DNA from: Flagellimonas pelagia
GTDB lineage: Bacteria; Bacteroidota; Bacteroidia; Flavobacteriales; Flavobacteriaceae
NCBI RefSeq assembly: GCF_003584135.1
Contig: NZ_QXFI01000033.1
Location: forward strand, 186,001-250,000
DNA length: 64,000 nucleotides
Reading direction: 5' to 3'
Under the pieces are notes generated by a model. It saw nothing but the letters and a program-made list of their open reading frames with translations, did no database searches and had not been told where the DNA came from. Every line of letters begins with the position of its first letter. Positions within the stretch are counted from its first letter, which is position 1. Shown here piece after piece: positions 8,235 through 16,822 of the stretch. Position numbers and translations under genes: made by a program.

Positions 8235-9326
8235 TTATTTTGATGTCCAGCGTTTTAGAAGTGTAGCAATGACATCTACTTCCTCCTCGGTATTGTAAAA
8301 ATGGAAGCTCAATCGCACTCTCCCGCCACGCAGGGAGGCCACTATATTTTTCTCCGAAAGTTTATTAAAAAGTTTCTCATCTCCCTTTATGCTGAAGATG
8401 GTACTATGCTGATTTCTTTGGCTCACAAAGGGTTGAAGCAGTCCCAATTCAGAGAATGACGTCATGGCTTTTTTGGATAACTTTTGAAGTTGTGCCTGAA
8501 CGTTTTCCTGACCGATCTCGTCCAAAAAATTAAGGGCAAACTCCAAGCTTCCAAAATTGAAGGAATCCAAATGACCGGGCTCCAAATACTTGCAGAAAGG
8601 AATACTGTCCCTTTTAGAGGCATCATTGTTCACGGAGCCGTTGCCGATTCCCTTCAGTTCAAATTGATCCTTGATGCCATCCTTCACTAAGAAAAAACCG
8701 TTGCCATAACCTGCCAAAAGCCATTTATAGGAACTGGCGCCAAGAATATCCACACCCGATTCCTCAAAATGGAAGGGTTCCATGCCACAAAACTGCGTTC
8801 CATCCGCAATGACCATCAAATCGGGAAAGTCCTTTTTCAACTGTTTTAAAAAGTCAAAATCGATTCGCACCCCATTTACCCATTGCACCAAGCTCAGTGC
8901 CAGCACATCGATGTTTCCGCTTTTTACCTTCTCGTAAATCCGCTCCTCCATATGCCCATCAATGTCCACATACTCCCGTTTAAAGTTACGGGTCTCGAAT
9001 GGCCAGTTTACCGATGGATAATCATTGTGGAGCAACAATACCGTTTTGTCCTTGGACAAACCTTCCAGCAACAGATTGAGGCCCAAGCTAAAATTGGGCA
9101 CCAAGGCCACGTTCTCGGGTTTACAGTAAAAAAACCTTCCAACCGTTTTTTTGATCTCGGGCATATGCGCAAATCCCTTGTTCTTCATCTCACTGCCCCC
9201 AATAAGAAAATCGAGGTCATGGCCTTGCCGCCATTCCATCAGATCTTCACTCAACAGTCCGGCAGAGGCCGTGTTTGCATAGATACATTGGTTTAAGACA
9301 GGGAATTTTTTTCTGAGGTTCTGCAT
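8235..9326 (-). CDS. Aminotransferase class V-fold PLP-dependent enzyme
   Basis: A 363-residue PLP enzyme of fold type I, in the cysteine desulfurase/isopenicillin-epimerase-like branch. Visible features: the start NLRKKFPVLNQCIYANTASA, the cofactor-contact segment VIADGTQFCGMEPFH (an Asp-Gly-x-Gln variant), and the Schiff-base lysine in ILGASSYKWLLAGYGNG. The C-terminal VASLRGGRVRLSFHFYNTEEEV is typical of the group. No partner SufE or IscU lies nearby and no conserved sulfur-accepting cysteine loop is evident, so the substrate remains open. It is divergent from the following 2TM gene. Confidence 0.85.
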   Translation of the reverse strand: MQNLRKKFPVLNQCIYANTASAGLLSEDLMEWRQGHDLDFLIGGSEMKNKGFAHMPEIKKTVGRFFYCKPENVALVPNFSLGLNLLLEGLSKDKTVLLLHNDYPSVNWPFETRNFKREYVDIDGHMEERIYEKVKSGNIDVLALSLVQWVNGVRIDFDFLKQLKKDFPDLMVIADGTQFCGMEPFHFEESGVDILGASSYKWLLAGYGNGFFLVKDGIKDQFELKGIGNGSVNNDASKRDSIPFCKYLEPGHLDSFNFGSLEFALNFLDEIGQENVQAQLQKLSKKAMTSFSELGLLQPFVSQRNQHSTIFSIKGDEKLFNKLSEKNIVASLRGGRVRLSFHFYNTEEEVDVIATLLKRWTSK

Positions 9327-9352
9327 TACCGGGTATTTGGATACAATTCAAT

Positions 9353-9360
9353 TATATTTG
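9353..9360 (+). promoter_or_regulatory. Candidate -7 box (TATATTTG) for the 2TM-folA pair
   Basis: TATATTTG is an exact match to the Bacteroidota -7 consensus TAnnTTTG and ends 20 bases before the ATG at 9381. No TTG lies at the preferred distance upstream (the nearest leaves only 13 bases), so the assignment rests on the -7 box and position. Confidence 0.45.
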
Positions 9361-9380
9361 TTGTTAAAGATAGCCATTCC

Positions 9381-9773
9381 ATGTTGTCATTTGGAAAAAA
9401 GAAAAAAACGGAATTGGACCTGGAGCAGCACGAGCTTTTGGAAAATGCCCATAAACGCATCAAACAAAAGAAACGACTGTTCTCCCACTTTGTGATTTTT
9501 TTGATCGGCAGTGTTTTTTTGATCCTGATCAACAAGATCCTGAAGTATGGGGAAGCGTATGATTGGTTTATTTGGGCCATTACCTTTTGGGCCTTTTTGT
9601 TCGTGATCCACGCCTTCAATGTGTTTGTGACGCACAAGTTCATGGGGCAGGATTGGGAACGCCAACAACGGGAAAAATTGGTGGCCTTGCAGAAGAAACG
9701 CATTGCCGAAATCCAAAAAGAAATCGAAACCGAATTTCCACTTTCCAACATCAATAAAAAAAAAGATCAATGA
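9381..9773 (+). CDS. 2TM domain-containing protein
   Basis: A 130-residue inner membrane protein of the 2TM family. A charged N-terminus (KKKKTELDLEQHELLENAHK) leads into two membrane helices, about residues 36-52 (HFVIFLIGSVFLILINK) and 62-80 (FIWAITFWAFLFVIHAF), then a basic cytoplasmic coiled-coil tail. The motif THKFMGQDWERQQ after the second helix is typical of the family, which also occurs fused to LytS-type kinases. Its stop overlaps the folA start (ATGA), so the two are translationally coupled. The function is unknown. Confidence 0.85.
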   Translation: MLSFGKKKKTELDLEQHELLENAHKRIKQKKRLFSHFVIFLIGSVFLILINKILKYGEAYDWFIWAITFWAFLFVIHAFNVFVTHKFMGQDWERQQREKLVALQKKRIAEIQKEIETEFPLSNINKKKDQ

Positions 9774-10261
9774 AGCGATTGATCATTATCGCCGCGGCCG
9801 CGGAGAACAATGCCCTGGGAAAGGACAACGACCTCGTATGGCACCTTCCAGACGATTTTAAACGATTCAAGGCCCTAACCTCTGGCCATAAGATCATTAT
9901 GGGCCGAAAAACGTTGGAAAGCTTTCCAAAGCCGCTCCCCAACCGTGAACATATTGCCATTACGCGTGATAAGGACTACGAACCCAAATTTCCATGTACC
10001 ATCGTCCATTCCCTGCAACAAGCTATGGACATGGTACATGATGGGGAAACAGCCTTCATTATCGGTGGCGGTGAAATCTACAAACAGTCCATGGAAATTG
10101 CCACGGACATTGAACTTACCCGCGTCCACGAAACGTTCGAGGCGGATGCTTTTTTTCCTGAGATTGATGAAAAGGAATGGAAATTGGTCAACGAGGAGCA
10201 TCATCCAAAGGATGATAGGCACCCATATAGTTTTACCTACCTGACCTATAAACGGAAATAG
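9770..10261 (+). CDS. folA: Dihydrofolate reductase
   Basis: A 163-residue DHFR reducing dihydrofolate to tetrahydrofolate with NADPH, closing the cycle opened by thymidylate synthase. The active site is plain: IAAAAENNALGKDNDLVWHL with the catalytic acid in PDDFKRFK (Asp28), the NADPH-binding IIMGRKTLESF, and IIGGGEIYKQSM. The length matches the family (about 160). It overlaps the 2TM gene by four bases and ends tail-to-tail with murI four bases away, with no clear terminator between them. Confidence 0.96.
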   Translation: MKRLIIIAAAAENNALGKDNDLVWHLPDDFKRFKALTSGHKIIMGRKTLESFPKPLPNREHIAITRDKDYEPKFPCTIVHSLQQAMDMVHDGETAFIIGGGEIYKQSMEIATDIELTRVHETFEADAFFPEIDEKEWKLVNEEHHPKDDRHPYSFTYLTYKRK

Positions 10262-10264
10262 CAC

Positions 10265-11044
10265 TCAAAACTCAAGATGGGACACTTCAATATTTGGGCC
10301 ATCCACAAAACTTTTCAATATGTCCACATTCTTGTTGGTGTACAAGGTATGCTTCAGATGGTTTGTTTCCGGAGCCAATAACCCGTTTTTTTCCAAGATG
10401 GTCTTGGTCTGTCTGGCAACAGCTTCCCCAGAATCGATGATGGTAATATCATCGGGCAACATTTCTTTCAGCACAGGAATCAAATAGGGATAATGGGTAC
10501 ATCCCAAAACGAGGCAATCGATTTGTTGGTCCAACATGGGATTTAAAAAGGTGGTCAACAGCTCCCTCATTTCGGTGGAATACACTTTATTGGCCTCGAT
10601 CAATTCCACCAGCCCTTTTCCCTCTTGTTCCAAAACGGTAATCCCTTCTGCGAACAGTTTGGACGTATTATGGAACAAACTGCTGGACAACGTCCCTTTG
10701 GTGGCCAAAACGCCCACTTTTTTTGTCTTGGTATGCAGTGCTGCGGGTTTTATGGCCGGTTCTATCCCTATGAAGGGCACAGGGTAATGCTCCCGTAAAT
10801 AATCGATGGCATTGGTGGTGGCCGTGTTACAGGCCACAATGATGATCTTACACCCTCTATTTAAAAGTAGCTCGGTGTTCTTGATACTTAGTTGGAGGAT
10901 CTCTTCCTTGGATTTTTCACCATAGGGTGCATTGGCACTATCGGCAAGGTATAGGGTGCTTTCATGGGGAAGCATTTTTACCACTTCTTTCCAAATGGAG
11001 GTTCCCCCTACCCCTGAATCAAAAATACCGATGGGACTATGCAT
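10265..11044 (-). CDS. murI: Glutamate racemase
   Basis: A 259-residue enzyme interconverting L- and D-glutamate for peptidoglycan. Signature elements: PIGIFDSGVGGTSIW at the start, LADSANAPYG, the first catalytic cysteine in IIVACNTATTNAI, and the second in LVLGCTHYPYLIPVL. The ATG at 11044 (MHSPIGIFDSG) is chosen because homologues begin there; an in-frame start 18 bases upstream adds MSLFLS. It is the last gene of the minus-strand envelope block, but a terminator between it and ompH suggests its own promoter. Confidence 0.96.
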   Translation of the reverse strand: MHSPIGIFDSGVGGTSIWKEVVKMLPHESTLYLADSANAPYGEKSKEEILQLSIKNTELLLNRGCKIIIVACNTATTNAIDYLREHYPVPFIGIEPAIKPAALHTKTKKVGVLATKGTLSSSLFHNTSKLFAEGITVLEQEGKGLVELIEANKVYSTEMRELLTTFLNPMLDQQIDCLVLGCTHYPYLIPVLKEMLPDDITIIDSGEAVARQTKTILEKNGLLAPETNHLKHTLYTNKNVDILKSFVDGPNIEVSHLEF

Positions 11045-11077
11045 ACTTAAAAATAGAGACAAAAAATTTCATGGAAC

Positions 11078-11112
11078 AAAAAAACCGCTTTATCTGTGGA
11101 AAAGCGGTTTTT
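11078..11112 (-). terminator. Terminator between ompH and murI
   Basis: AAAACCGCTTT (11081-11091) pairs with AAAGCGGTTTT (11101-11111). On the minus strand the stem is followed by a T-run (plus-strand A from 11078). It lies about 25 bases after the stop of the small ompH gene. Confidence 0.8.
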
Positions 11113-11135
11113 GAATTTTGTAAAAAGTATGGGGC

Positions 11136-11645
11136 TTAGAATCCCAGTTCTTTCTTCACATCTGGCAAAAGGTCTTTTCCCTTGGCCACGATCAAGCTCA
11201 AACCTGGGCTGGCATCGATCACGTAATCAAAACCTTGGGCCGCGGCCACTTTTTCGATGGCTGCTTTTGCCTTTTCAGAAATGGGTGCAAACAATTCCTG
11301 TTGTTTTTGTTGCATGGCCTGCATGGCCTTATTTCTGGCATCGTCAATATTTTTTTCAAAACCTTGAAGCTCCTGGGCCCTCTTTTGGTTTTCTTCCTCT
11401 GTTTTGGATGTGGCCTCGTTGGAGTACTGGGTATATTTGTTCTGAAGTTCTGTTAGGGAACCTTGGATATCCGCTGAGTAGGTTTCCTGCAATTTTTTCA
11501 ATTCGGCCTGCGCAGCCTTCATCTCCGGCATTTCAGACAACAACTGTTGTACATTGATGTGTGCAATCTTGCTCTGCGCATTTACAAAACCCGTAGCCGC
11601 GACAAACAACACTAGGGCTACAGCAATCCTTTTAACATTTTTCAT
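11136..11645 (-). CDS. OmpH/Skp family periplasmic chaperone (short paralogue)
   Basis: A 169-residue Skp-like chaperone expected to shield unfolded outer membrane proteins in the periplasm before BamA inserts them. The signal peptide is MKNVKRIAVALVLFVAATGFVNA. The mature protein has the family opening IAHINVQQLLSEMPEMKAAQ, a long coiled coil (about residues 45-115, rich in K/E/Q), and the closing AAIEKVAAAQGFDYVIDAS. It follows a longer OmpH paralogue by 47 bases, downstream of bamA, the usual Bacteroidota order. Specific clients are unknown. Confidence 0.92.
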   Translation of the reverse strand: MKNVKRIAVALVLFVAATGFVNAQSKIAHINVQQLLSEMPEMKAAQAELKKLQETYSADIQGSLTELQNKYTQYSNEATSKTEEENQKRAQELQGFEKNIDDARNKAMQAMQQKQQELFAPISEKAKAAIEKVAAAQGFDYVIDASPGLSLIVAKGKDLLPDVKKELGF

Positions 11646-11692
11646 GATTCTCTTAGTTACTTATTTTGATTTTAAATTTAGTGCTTCAATAT

Positions 11693-12535
11693 TTAATTCT
11701 GTATTGAATCCTTTTCTTGTTCCTGCGTGCTTTTTCGCTCTTCCAACTTGGCTTGGCGTTTGGCCTCGCGCTCTTCCAATAATTTTTGTCTCCGTGCCTC
11801 GTAGGCTTTCTTGCGTTCCTCCCTTAGTTTCAACTGTTCTGTCCGCCGGTCCTCAGCTGCCTTGGTATTGGCCTGCTGTATGGAATCGGTTCGTTCCTGT
11901 CTTTCCTGGAGGGCCGCACTTATTTCCTCGTCGGCTTCTTCCTCATCGGCCTTGAACTGCTCCAAACGGTTTTTTTGGTCCTGTTTTTTATTGGAGGCAC
12001 TCACCTTTCGGGTCCGTGCTATTTCCCTTAAAACCAAGTCACTGATATCATGCCGTTTTTCGGAGTACAACATTACAACATCTGCCGATTTATCAAAAAT
12101 AAAATCGTATCTTTTATTGGCACCGATTTTTTGTACCTCATTGAAAACTTGGTCCTGAATCGGCTGTACCAATAGTTGTTTCTGCAACACTAAATCTCCC
12201 TGTGGCCCAAAACGGTCCTGCTGGTAATCCAACATTTCCTTCTCCAAGATCTGGATTTCCTCTTCACGCTCGGCAATGAGTTCATCCGTCAAGAGCACTT
12301 TTTCGGCCATCAAATCCTTTTTCATCTGCTCAATGGCACTTTGTTTGAGCTCTATCTCCTGTTTCCATTTCAGGGCCTTTATGTTCAATTGCTCCGTTGC
12401 ATCCCTATACTCCTCCACATTCTCCAGGATATATTCCATGTCCACATATCCTATGCGCACCCCTCTTGATGTTTGGGAAAACCCATAAAAGGACGTCATC
12501 AAAACAGCTAATGACAAAAGAACTTTAGTATTCAT
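11693..12535 (-). CDS. OmpH/Skp family protein (long paralogue)
   Basis: A 280-residue Skp-like protein with signal peptide MNTKVLLSLAVLMTSFYGFSQ. The region RGVRIGYVDMEYILENVEEY to about residue 170 is the OmpH domain, with a long coiled coil and the closing GANKRYDFIFDKSADVVMLY. Beyond it lies an extra, highly charged helical tail of about 110 residues rich in E, R, K and Q. The tail makes it about 100 residues longer than ordinary Skp and could form a rod. It lies between bamA and the short OmpH and probably serves the same outer membrane assembly route. Confidence 0.9.
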   Translation of the reverse strand: MNTKVLLSLAVLMTSFYGFSQTSRGVRIGYVDMEYILENVEEYRDATEQLNIKALKWKQEIELKQSAIEQMKKDLMAEKVLLTDELIAEREEEIQILEKEMLDYQQDRFGPQGDLVLQKQLLVQPIQDQVFNEVQKIGANKRYDFIFDKSADVVMLYSEKRHDISDLVLREIARTRKVSASNKKQDQKNRLEQFKADEEEADEEISAALQERQERTDSIQQANTKAAEDRRTEQLKLREERKKAYEARRQKLLEEREAKRQAKLEERKSTQEQEKDSIQN

Positions 12536-12633
12536 CTTTGATTCCGCATTTTATATAGAAAATATCGTGCCAAAATAACTAAATTATTTAAAATGAGTTA
12601 TTTATAAATCACTAAGACGCTATTTTCTTTTGA

Positions 12634-15312
12634 TTAAAACTGCTGCCCGATGATGAAGTGCGTTTGCCATCCACTTGGTCCTGTAGATCCTGGTCTGGCA
12701 TCACTATCAAAACCATAACCAAAATCAATCCCCAAGAGTCCGAATGCCGGCATAAAAATACGTAGCCCCACTCCGGCAGATCTTTTTAATTCAAACGGAT
12801 TATAGTCATTAAAATTGTTGAAGGCATTACCAGCCTCTAAAAATGATAGGGCATAAATGGAAGCCGAGGGTTTTAGCGTAAGTGGATAACGAAGTTCCAT
12901 GGAGAATTTATTGTATATCGTTCCCCCATCCTGCTGAAGGTTTCCGGTAATGGCATTCGTAATATAAGGTGTCAAAGATTGGTTTTGATAGCCGCGCAAC
13001 TGGATTACGTCCCTACCATCCAATGTAAAGTTTCCTAGGCCATCACCTCCCACATAAAAACGCTCAAAAGGAACATCCCCGATATCGTGGTTATAGGCCC
13101 CTAGGAAACCAAATTCGGCATTGGTTCGCAGCACCAGTTTATCCACCAATGTGGTATACCAATCTCCTTTGAACTTGATTTTGTAGTACTCCAACAACTT
13201 AAAGCGTTCCTCTTCCATGCTCTCCAAATCATCACTCAATTGGGCATATTCCAATTGTTCCTCGACCGTATCAGGGCTGGATCCAATTTCATAAAGCCTT
13301 TCGGTAGCGGAATTGATATCTTCCTTCAACTGCTTGTAATCCTTTGAACTGAACAGGGAATACGGTGGTGTAAACTTGGCCGTGAGTTCAAAATTGGAGC
13401 CTGTCATAGGGAATATCCTGCTCGGACCTTGGGAACTTCTAGAAATCCCGAGGGTGTAGCTTAAAGAGTTAGAACTACCATTACCAAAATTGAACAAACC
13501 GCTGTTATAGTTGTTAAAATCATACAACTGGTAGCTCGCCGCATGGGAAATGGTGAAGAAATCATCGGGCCATTGTACTCTTTTGGCCAATCCTGCAGAA
13601 ACCCCAGTGATGGCAAATCCCCTAGATTTGTCCACATCGAGTCTACCATTGCTATCATATCCTGTAGCAAATTGTTGCGTTCTTGAGAGAGACAGGTTGA
13701 ATCTTACCGGTTTCTTACCTCCCAACCATGGTTCGGAGAAATTGAGACTGTATACCCTAAAGGTTCTACTGGCCTGTAAACGAAGGGCAAATGTCTGCCC
13801 ATCTCCCATAGGGACCGGCTTGTAGGCCTCTCCATTAAAAATATTCTTCAAAGAGAAATTACTAAAGGAAAGTCCCAAAGTACCGATGAAACCACCCCCA
13901 CCAAAACCACCTTGCAATTCTATCTGGCTGGAGCCCGATTCCACAAGACTGTATTCAATGTCCACAGTTCCTGCATTTGGATCAGGGTTCTGGATATCCG
14001 GCACAATCTGTTCGGCATCAAAAAACCCAAGTTGCCCCAATTCCCTGATGGTCCTTACAATATTTTCCTTGCTATATTTTTGGCCAGGACGCGTTCTCAA
14101 TTCCCTAAAGATTACGTGGTCATTGGTCTTGTCGTTTCCTTTTACGGTAACGTGGTCCAAGTAGGTTTCCTTACCTTCAATGATCCTGATTTCAAAATCA
14201 ATGGTATCGTTCACCGCAGAAACTTCAACAGGGTTAATGCTGGAAAATAGGTAACCATTGTTCTGATAGAGGTTCGTCAAGTCCACAGCATCCGGCTTGG
14301 AGTCGTCCGCCACGCGTTCTTTCAATAACACCCCATTATAGGTATCTCCTTTTTTGATGCCCAATACTTGGCTCAACTGTCTATCAGTGTAAACGGAATT
14401 CCCAACAAAATCTATGTTACCAAAGTAGTATTTGTCCCCTTCTTCCACCTTTATGGTTAGGTCGATGTTGTGCTCGTCCACTTTTACGAAGGTATCGGAA
14501 AGCACCCTGGCATCCCTATAGCCCCTTTCGGCATAGGTGTCCACCAAATTGGATAGATCTTCTTCGAAATCGGCCGCAATGTATTTTGATTTTTTCCAGA
14601 AACGGAACAATTTTTTCTTCTTGGTATTCTTAAGGGATTTGCGCAGTCTTTTATTGGAAAGTTGCTCATTCCCTTCAAAGGTGATCTTTCTGATCTTTAC
14701 CTTATCCCCCTTGTTCACATTGATCACCATGTTCTGGACATTGGTTCCAGAAGTATCGGCTGCCGTGGCAATATTGACCTTGGCATTGAGGTATCCTTGT
14801 TTTTTGTACTTGTTCTGAAGGTAGTTTTTGGTGTTGGCGATCAAGCTTTCGGTAATCTTCTTACCTTTTTTAAGGTCGGTATCGTTGATGATATCCTCTA
14901 CCTTTCGTTTTTTTATACCATAAACAGTGACCTTGTTCAAGGTGGGACGTTCCAAAATGTGAAGTTCCAAATAGATTTGGTCACCCTCGATCTTGGTATA
15001 ATACATCTCTACGTTACTAAAGAGTTCCAAGCTCCACAACTTTTTTATGACAGCACTGATTTCGTCACCGGGTACTTTAATAGGTTGACCAACCCTTAGA
15101 CCAGTATAGGTCTTAACGGTCTGCTCGTTGTAACTTTGCAATCCGGTGACGGTCAATCCGCCCAAAATATATTCCTTACCATCCTCAAAGGTGGTTTCTT
15201 GGGCAAATCCTGTTCCGGACAAGAGTAAAAATGTTGCGGAAAGAAAAATTCTGAGATAAACCGGTATCAGGTTATCAATACCTTTAGTTAAGTTGTTCGC
15301 TAGTTTTTCCAA
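12634..15312 (-). CDS. bamA: Outer membrane protein assembly factor BamA
   Basis: An 892-residue Omp85 protein that folds beta-barrels into the outer membrane. The signal-like segment is RIFLSATFLLLSGTGFAQ. POTRA domains fill about residues 45-440 (for example LHILERPTLNKVTVYGIKKR, then VTVKGNDKTNDHVIFRELRT); the barrel runs to the C-terminal phenylalanine (IIGQQF), with the surface-antigen motif YVGGDGLGNFTLDGRDVIQL near residue 750. No ATG is available: the frame opens 24 bases upstream, and the best start is a TTG inside the uppS coding region, a 29-base overlap that implies coupling. The barrel contains a charged helical insertion around residues 660-700. Confidence 0.94.
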   Translation of the reverse strand: MEKLANNLTKGIDNLIPVYLRIFLSATFLLLSGTGFAQETTFEDGKEYILGGLTVTGLQSYNEQTVKTYTGLRVGQPIKVPGDEISAVIKKLWSLELFSNVEMYYTKIEGDQIYLELHILERPTLNKVTVYGIKKRKVEDIINDTDLKKGKKITESLIANTKNYLQNKYKKQGYLNAKVNIATAADTSGTNVQNMVINVNKGDKVKIRKITFEGNEQLSNKRLRKSLKNTKKKKLFRFWKKSKYIAADFEEDLSNLVDTYAERGYRDARVLSDTFVKVDEHNIDLTIKVEEGDKYYFGNIDFVGNSVYTDRQLSQVLGIKKGDTYNGVLLKERVADDSKPDAVDLTNLYQNNGYLFSSINPVEVSAVNDTIDFEIRIIEGKETYLDHVTVKGNDKTNDHVIFRELRTRPGQKYSKENIVRTIRELGQLGFFDAEQIVPDIQNPDPNAGTVDIEYSLVESGSSQIELQGGFGGGGFIGTLGLSFSNFSLKNIFNGEAYKPVPMGDGQTFALRLQASRTFRVYSLNFSEPWLGGKKPVRFNLSLSRTQQFATGYDSNGRLDVDKSRGFAITGVSAGLAKRVQWPDDFFTISHAASYQLYDFNNYNSGLFNFGNGSSNSLSYTLGISRSSQGPSRIFPMTGSNFELTAKFTPPYSLFSSKDYKQLKEDINSATERLYEIGSSPDTVEEQLEYAQLSDDLESMEEERFKLLEYYKIKFKGDWYTTLVDKLVLRTNAEFGFLGAYNHDIGDVPFERFYVGGDGLGNFTLDGRDVIQLRGYQNQSLTPYITNAITGNLQQDGGTIYNKFSMELRYPLTLKPSASIYALSFLEAGNAFNNFNDYNPFELKRSAGVGLRIFMPAFGLLGIDFGYGFDSDARPGSTGPSGWQTHFIIGQQF

Positions 15313-16024
15313 ATCGTCGTTCTCTATTTTGGTAACTTAATATGGCCTCTACCAAATGCTGCTCGTTAAAATCGGGCCAAAATACATCAATAAAATATAA
15401 TTCGGCGTATGCAATCTGCCAGAGTAAAAAATTGCTGATCCTACATTCGCCACTAGTGCGTATAAGTAGGTCAACATCAGGCAAAAAGTGCGCGTAAAGA
15501 TGTGTATTTATAACTTGTTCGTCAATATTTTCGGGCGAAATTATGTTATTTTTAACTTTGACCGCAATCTCCCGAACCGCCGATGTTATCTCTTCCCGAG
15601 AGCCATAACTCAATGCCAGGGTAACGGTCATCCCCGTATTTTTTGATGTTTTCGCAATGACTTCGGCAAGTTCTTTGTGGACCTTTTCGGGCAGGGTTTC
15701 CATTCTACCGATGGCCTTTAACCTTATATTGTTCTTTTTCAGGTTTTTGAGCTCCTTTTTCAGAGCGGTCACCAGAAGTTTCATCAAAGTATCCACTTCA
15801 ATTTTGGGTCTGTTCCAATTTTCTGTGGAGAATGCATAGAGGGTAAGATATTGTATTTGAAGCTTCACACAGGCTTCCACAGTACGTTTTACCGCCTCGG
15901 CACCATTTTCATGGCCGAACACACGAAGCTTGCCCCGTTGTTTGGCCCACCTACCATTACCGTCCATGATAATGGCCAAATGTTTTGGAAGTTTGTCCTT
16001 GTTTAGGTCCTCTAGCGTATGCAT
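15284..16024 (-). CDS. uppS: Isoprenyl transferase (undecaprenyl diphosphate synthase)
   Basis: A 246-residue cis-prenyltransferase adding isopentenyl units to make the C55 lipid carrier for peptidoglycan and surface glycans. The catalytic start is LAIIMDGNGRWAKQRG with Asp21, followed by FGHENGAEAVKRT, and the YAFSTENWNRP and ALSYGSREEI segments. The C-terminal IRTSGECRISNFLLWQIAYA has Cys where most homologues have Gln. It lies 3 bases after the DUF6089 gene and overlaps bamA, so lipid carrier and barrel assembly genes are coexpressed. Confidence 0.96.
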   Translation of the reverse strand: MHTLEDLNKDKLPKHLAIIMDGNGRWAKQRGKLRVFGHENGAEAVKRTVEACVKLQIQYLTLYAFSTENWNRPKIEVDTLMKLLVTALKKELKNLKKNNIRLKAIGRMETLPEKVHKELAEVIAKTSKNTGMTVTLALSYGSREEITSAVREIAVKVKNNIISPENIDEQVINTHLYAHFLPDVDLLIRTSGECRISNFLLWQIAYAELYFIDVFWPDFNEQHLVEAILSYQNRERRFGKTSEQLN

Positions 16025-16027
16025 TAT

Positions 16028-16711
16028 TTATTGAAAACAATCCTGGCAGGGCTTGCGTCCAAAGGTATACGTCAGCGTAAAACCTGTAAACACATACCAG
16101 TCATTGCTCAATATGTTCCCAAACCTGAACTGCTCATAATTGGAACCTTCTGGGTTACTTGCGTCCAAATTGTCCGTAAAAGTATACCTGGCCCCAATTT
16201 CGGCCCCCAAGATGAGGAACTGACTTAACCGGCATTTTGCCCCAACCGTCATTGGAATTGCAAAACTACCGTCTTTTTGGTTAATATCCTGCACTTGGAG
16301 GGCATCAAAATAATTAAAATCGTACCTAAAGTAGGTCAAACCCGTGTATAGATAGGGCGTAAAGGCAGGTCCGAGCTTGTGAAGATTGTATTCCACGAAG
16401 TTGATTTCGAGTCCAGCGGAGAACTCCAATATCGAATTGTCCATCACATAGGCCCGCTGCTGGCGCGATTGCATGCTGGATTTGGTATCGTCTGCGGTAA
16501 ATTGCCCATAGAGCACACTGCCTCTCCAAGCGTACCGTTTTCCCTTGTTCCATTTAAAGATGCCTCCAAAGGCAGGGCCCGATGGCAAAATGTAATTGGT
16601 CCTTCCCACATCGCCCACCATATTGGCACCTCCGGCAAACAAACCAATTTCATAGGTCTGTGCACTGACCTTGATCACACAGCATAGAAATACAGCCAAA
16701 ACTATCCGCAT
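16028..16711 (-). CDS. DUF6089 family outer membrane beta-barrel protein
   Basis: A 227-residue predicted outer membrane barrel typical of Bacteroidota, found next to uppS and bamA. The signal peptide is MRIVLAVFLCCVIKVSA. The mature start TYEIGLFAGGANMVGDVGRT is the family hallmark, followed by alternating aromatic strands such as FGGIFKWNKGKRYAWRGSVL and GAEIGARYTFTDNLD. The ATG at 16711 is chosen over a TTG 18 bases upstream. It may assist barrel or surface assembly, but no function is established. Confidence 0.88.
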   Translation of the reverse strand: MRIVLAVFLCCVIKVSAQTYEIGLFAGGANMVGDVGRTNYILPSGPAFGGIFKWNKGKRYAWRGSVLYGQFTADDTKSSMQSRQQRAYVMDNSILEFSAGLEINFVEYNLHKLGPAFTPYLYTGLTYFRYDFNYFDALQVQDINQKDGSFAIPMTVGAKCRLSQFLILGAEIGARYTFTDNLDASNPEGSNYEQFRFGNILSNDWYVFTGFTLTYTFGRKPCQDCFQ

Positions 16712-16822
16712 ACTAACCAAAAAATTCAAGTTTTAAGAGTAAAGGAAGGTCAATAGATACAATGTTAGATTTGTTCTCCCTTGTAAAACAGTTTTTCTCT
16801 CCATTTATTGTTCGCCCCAAGT

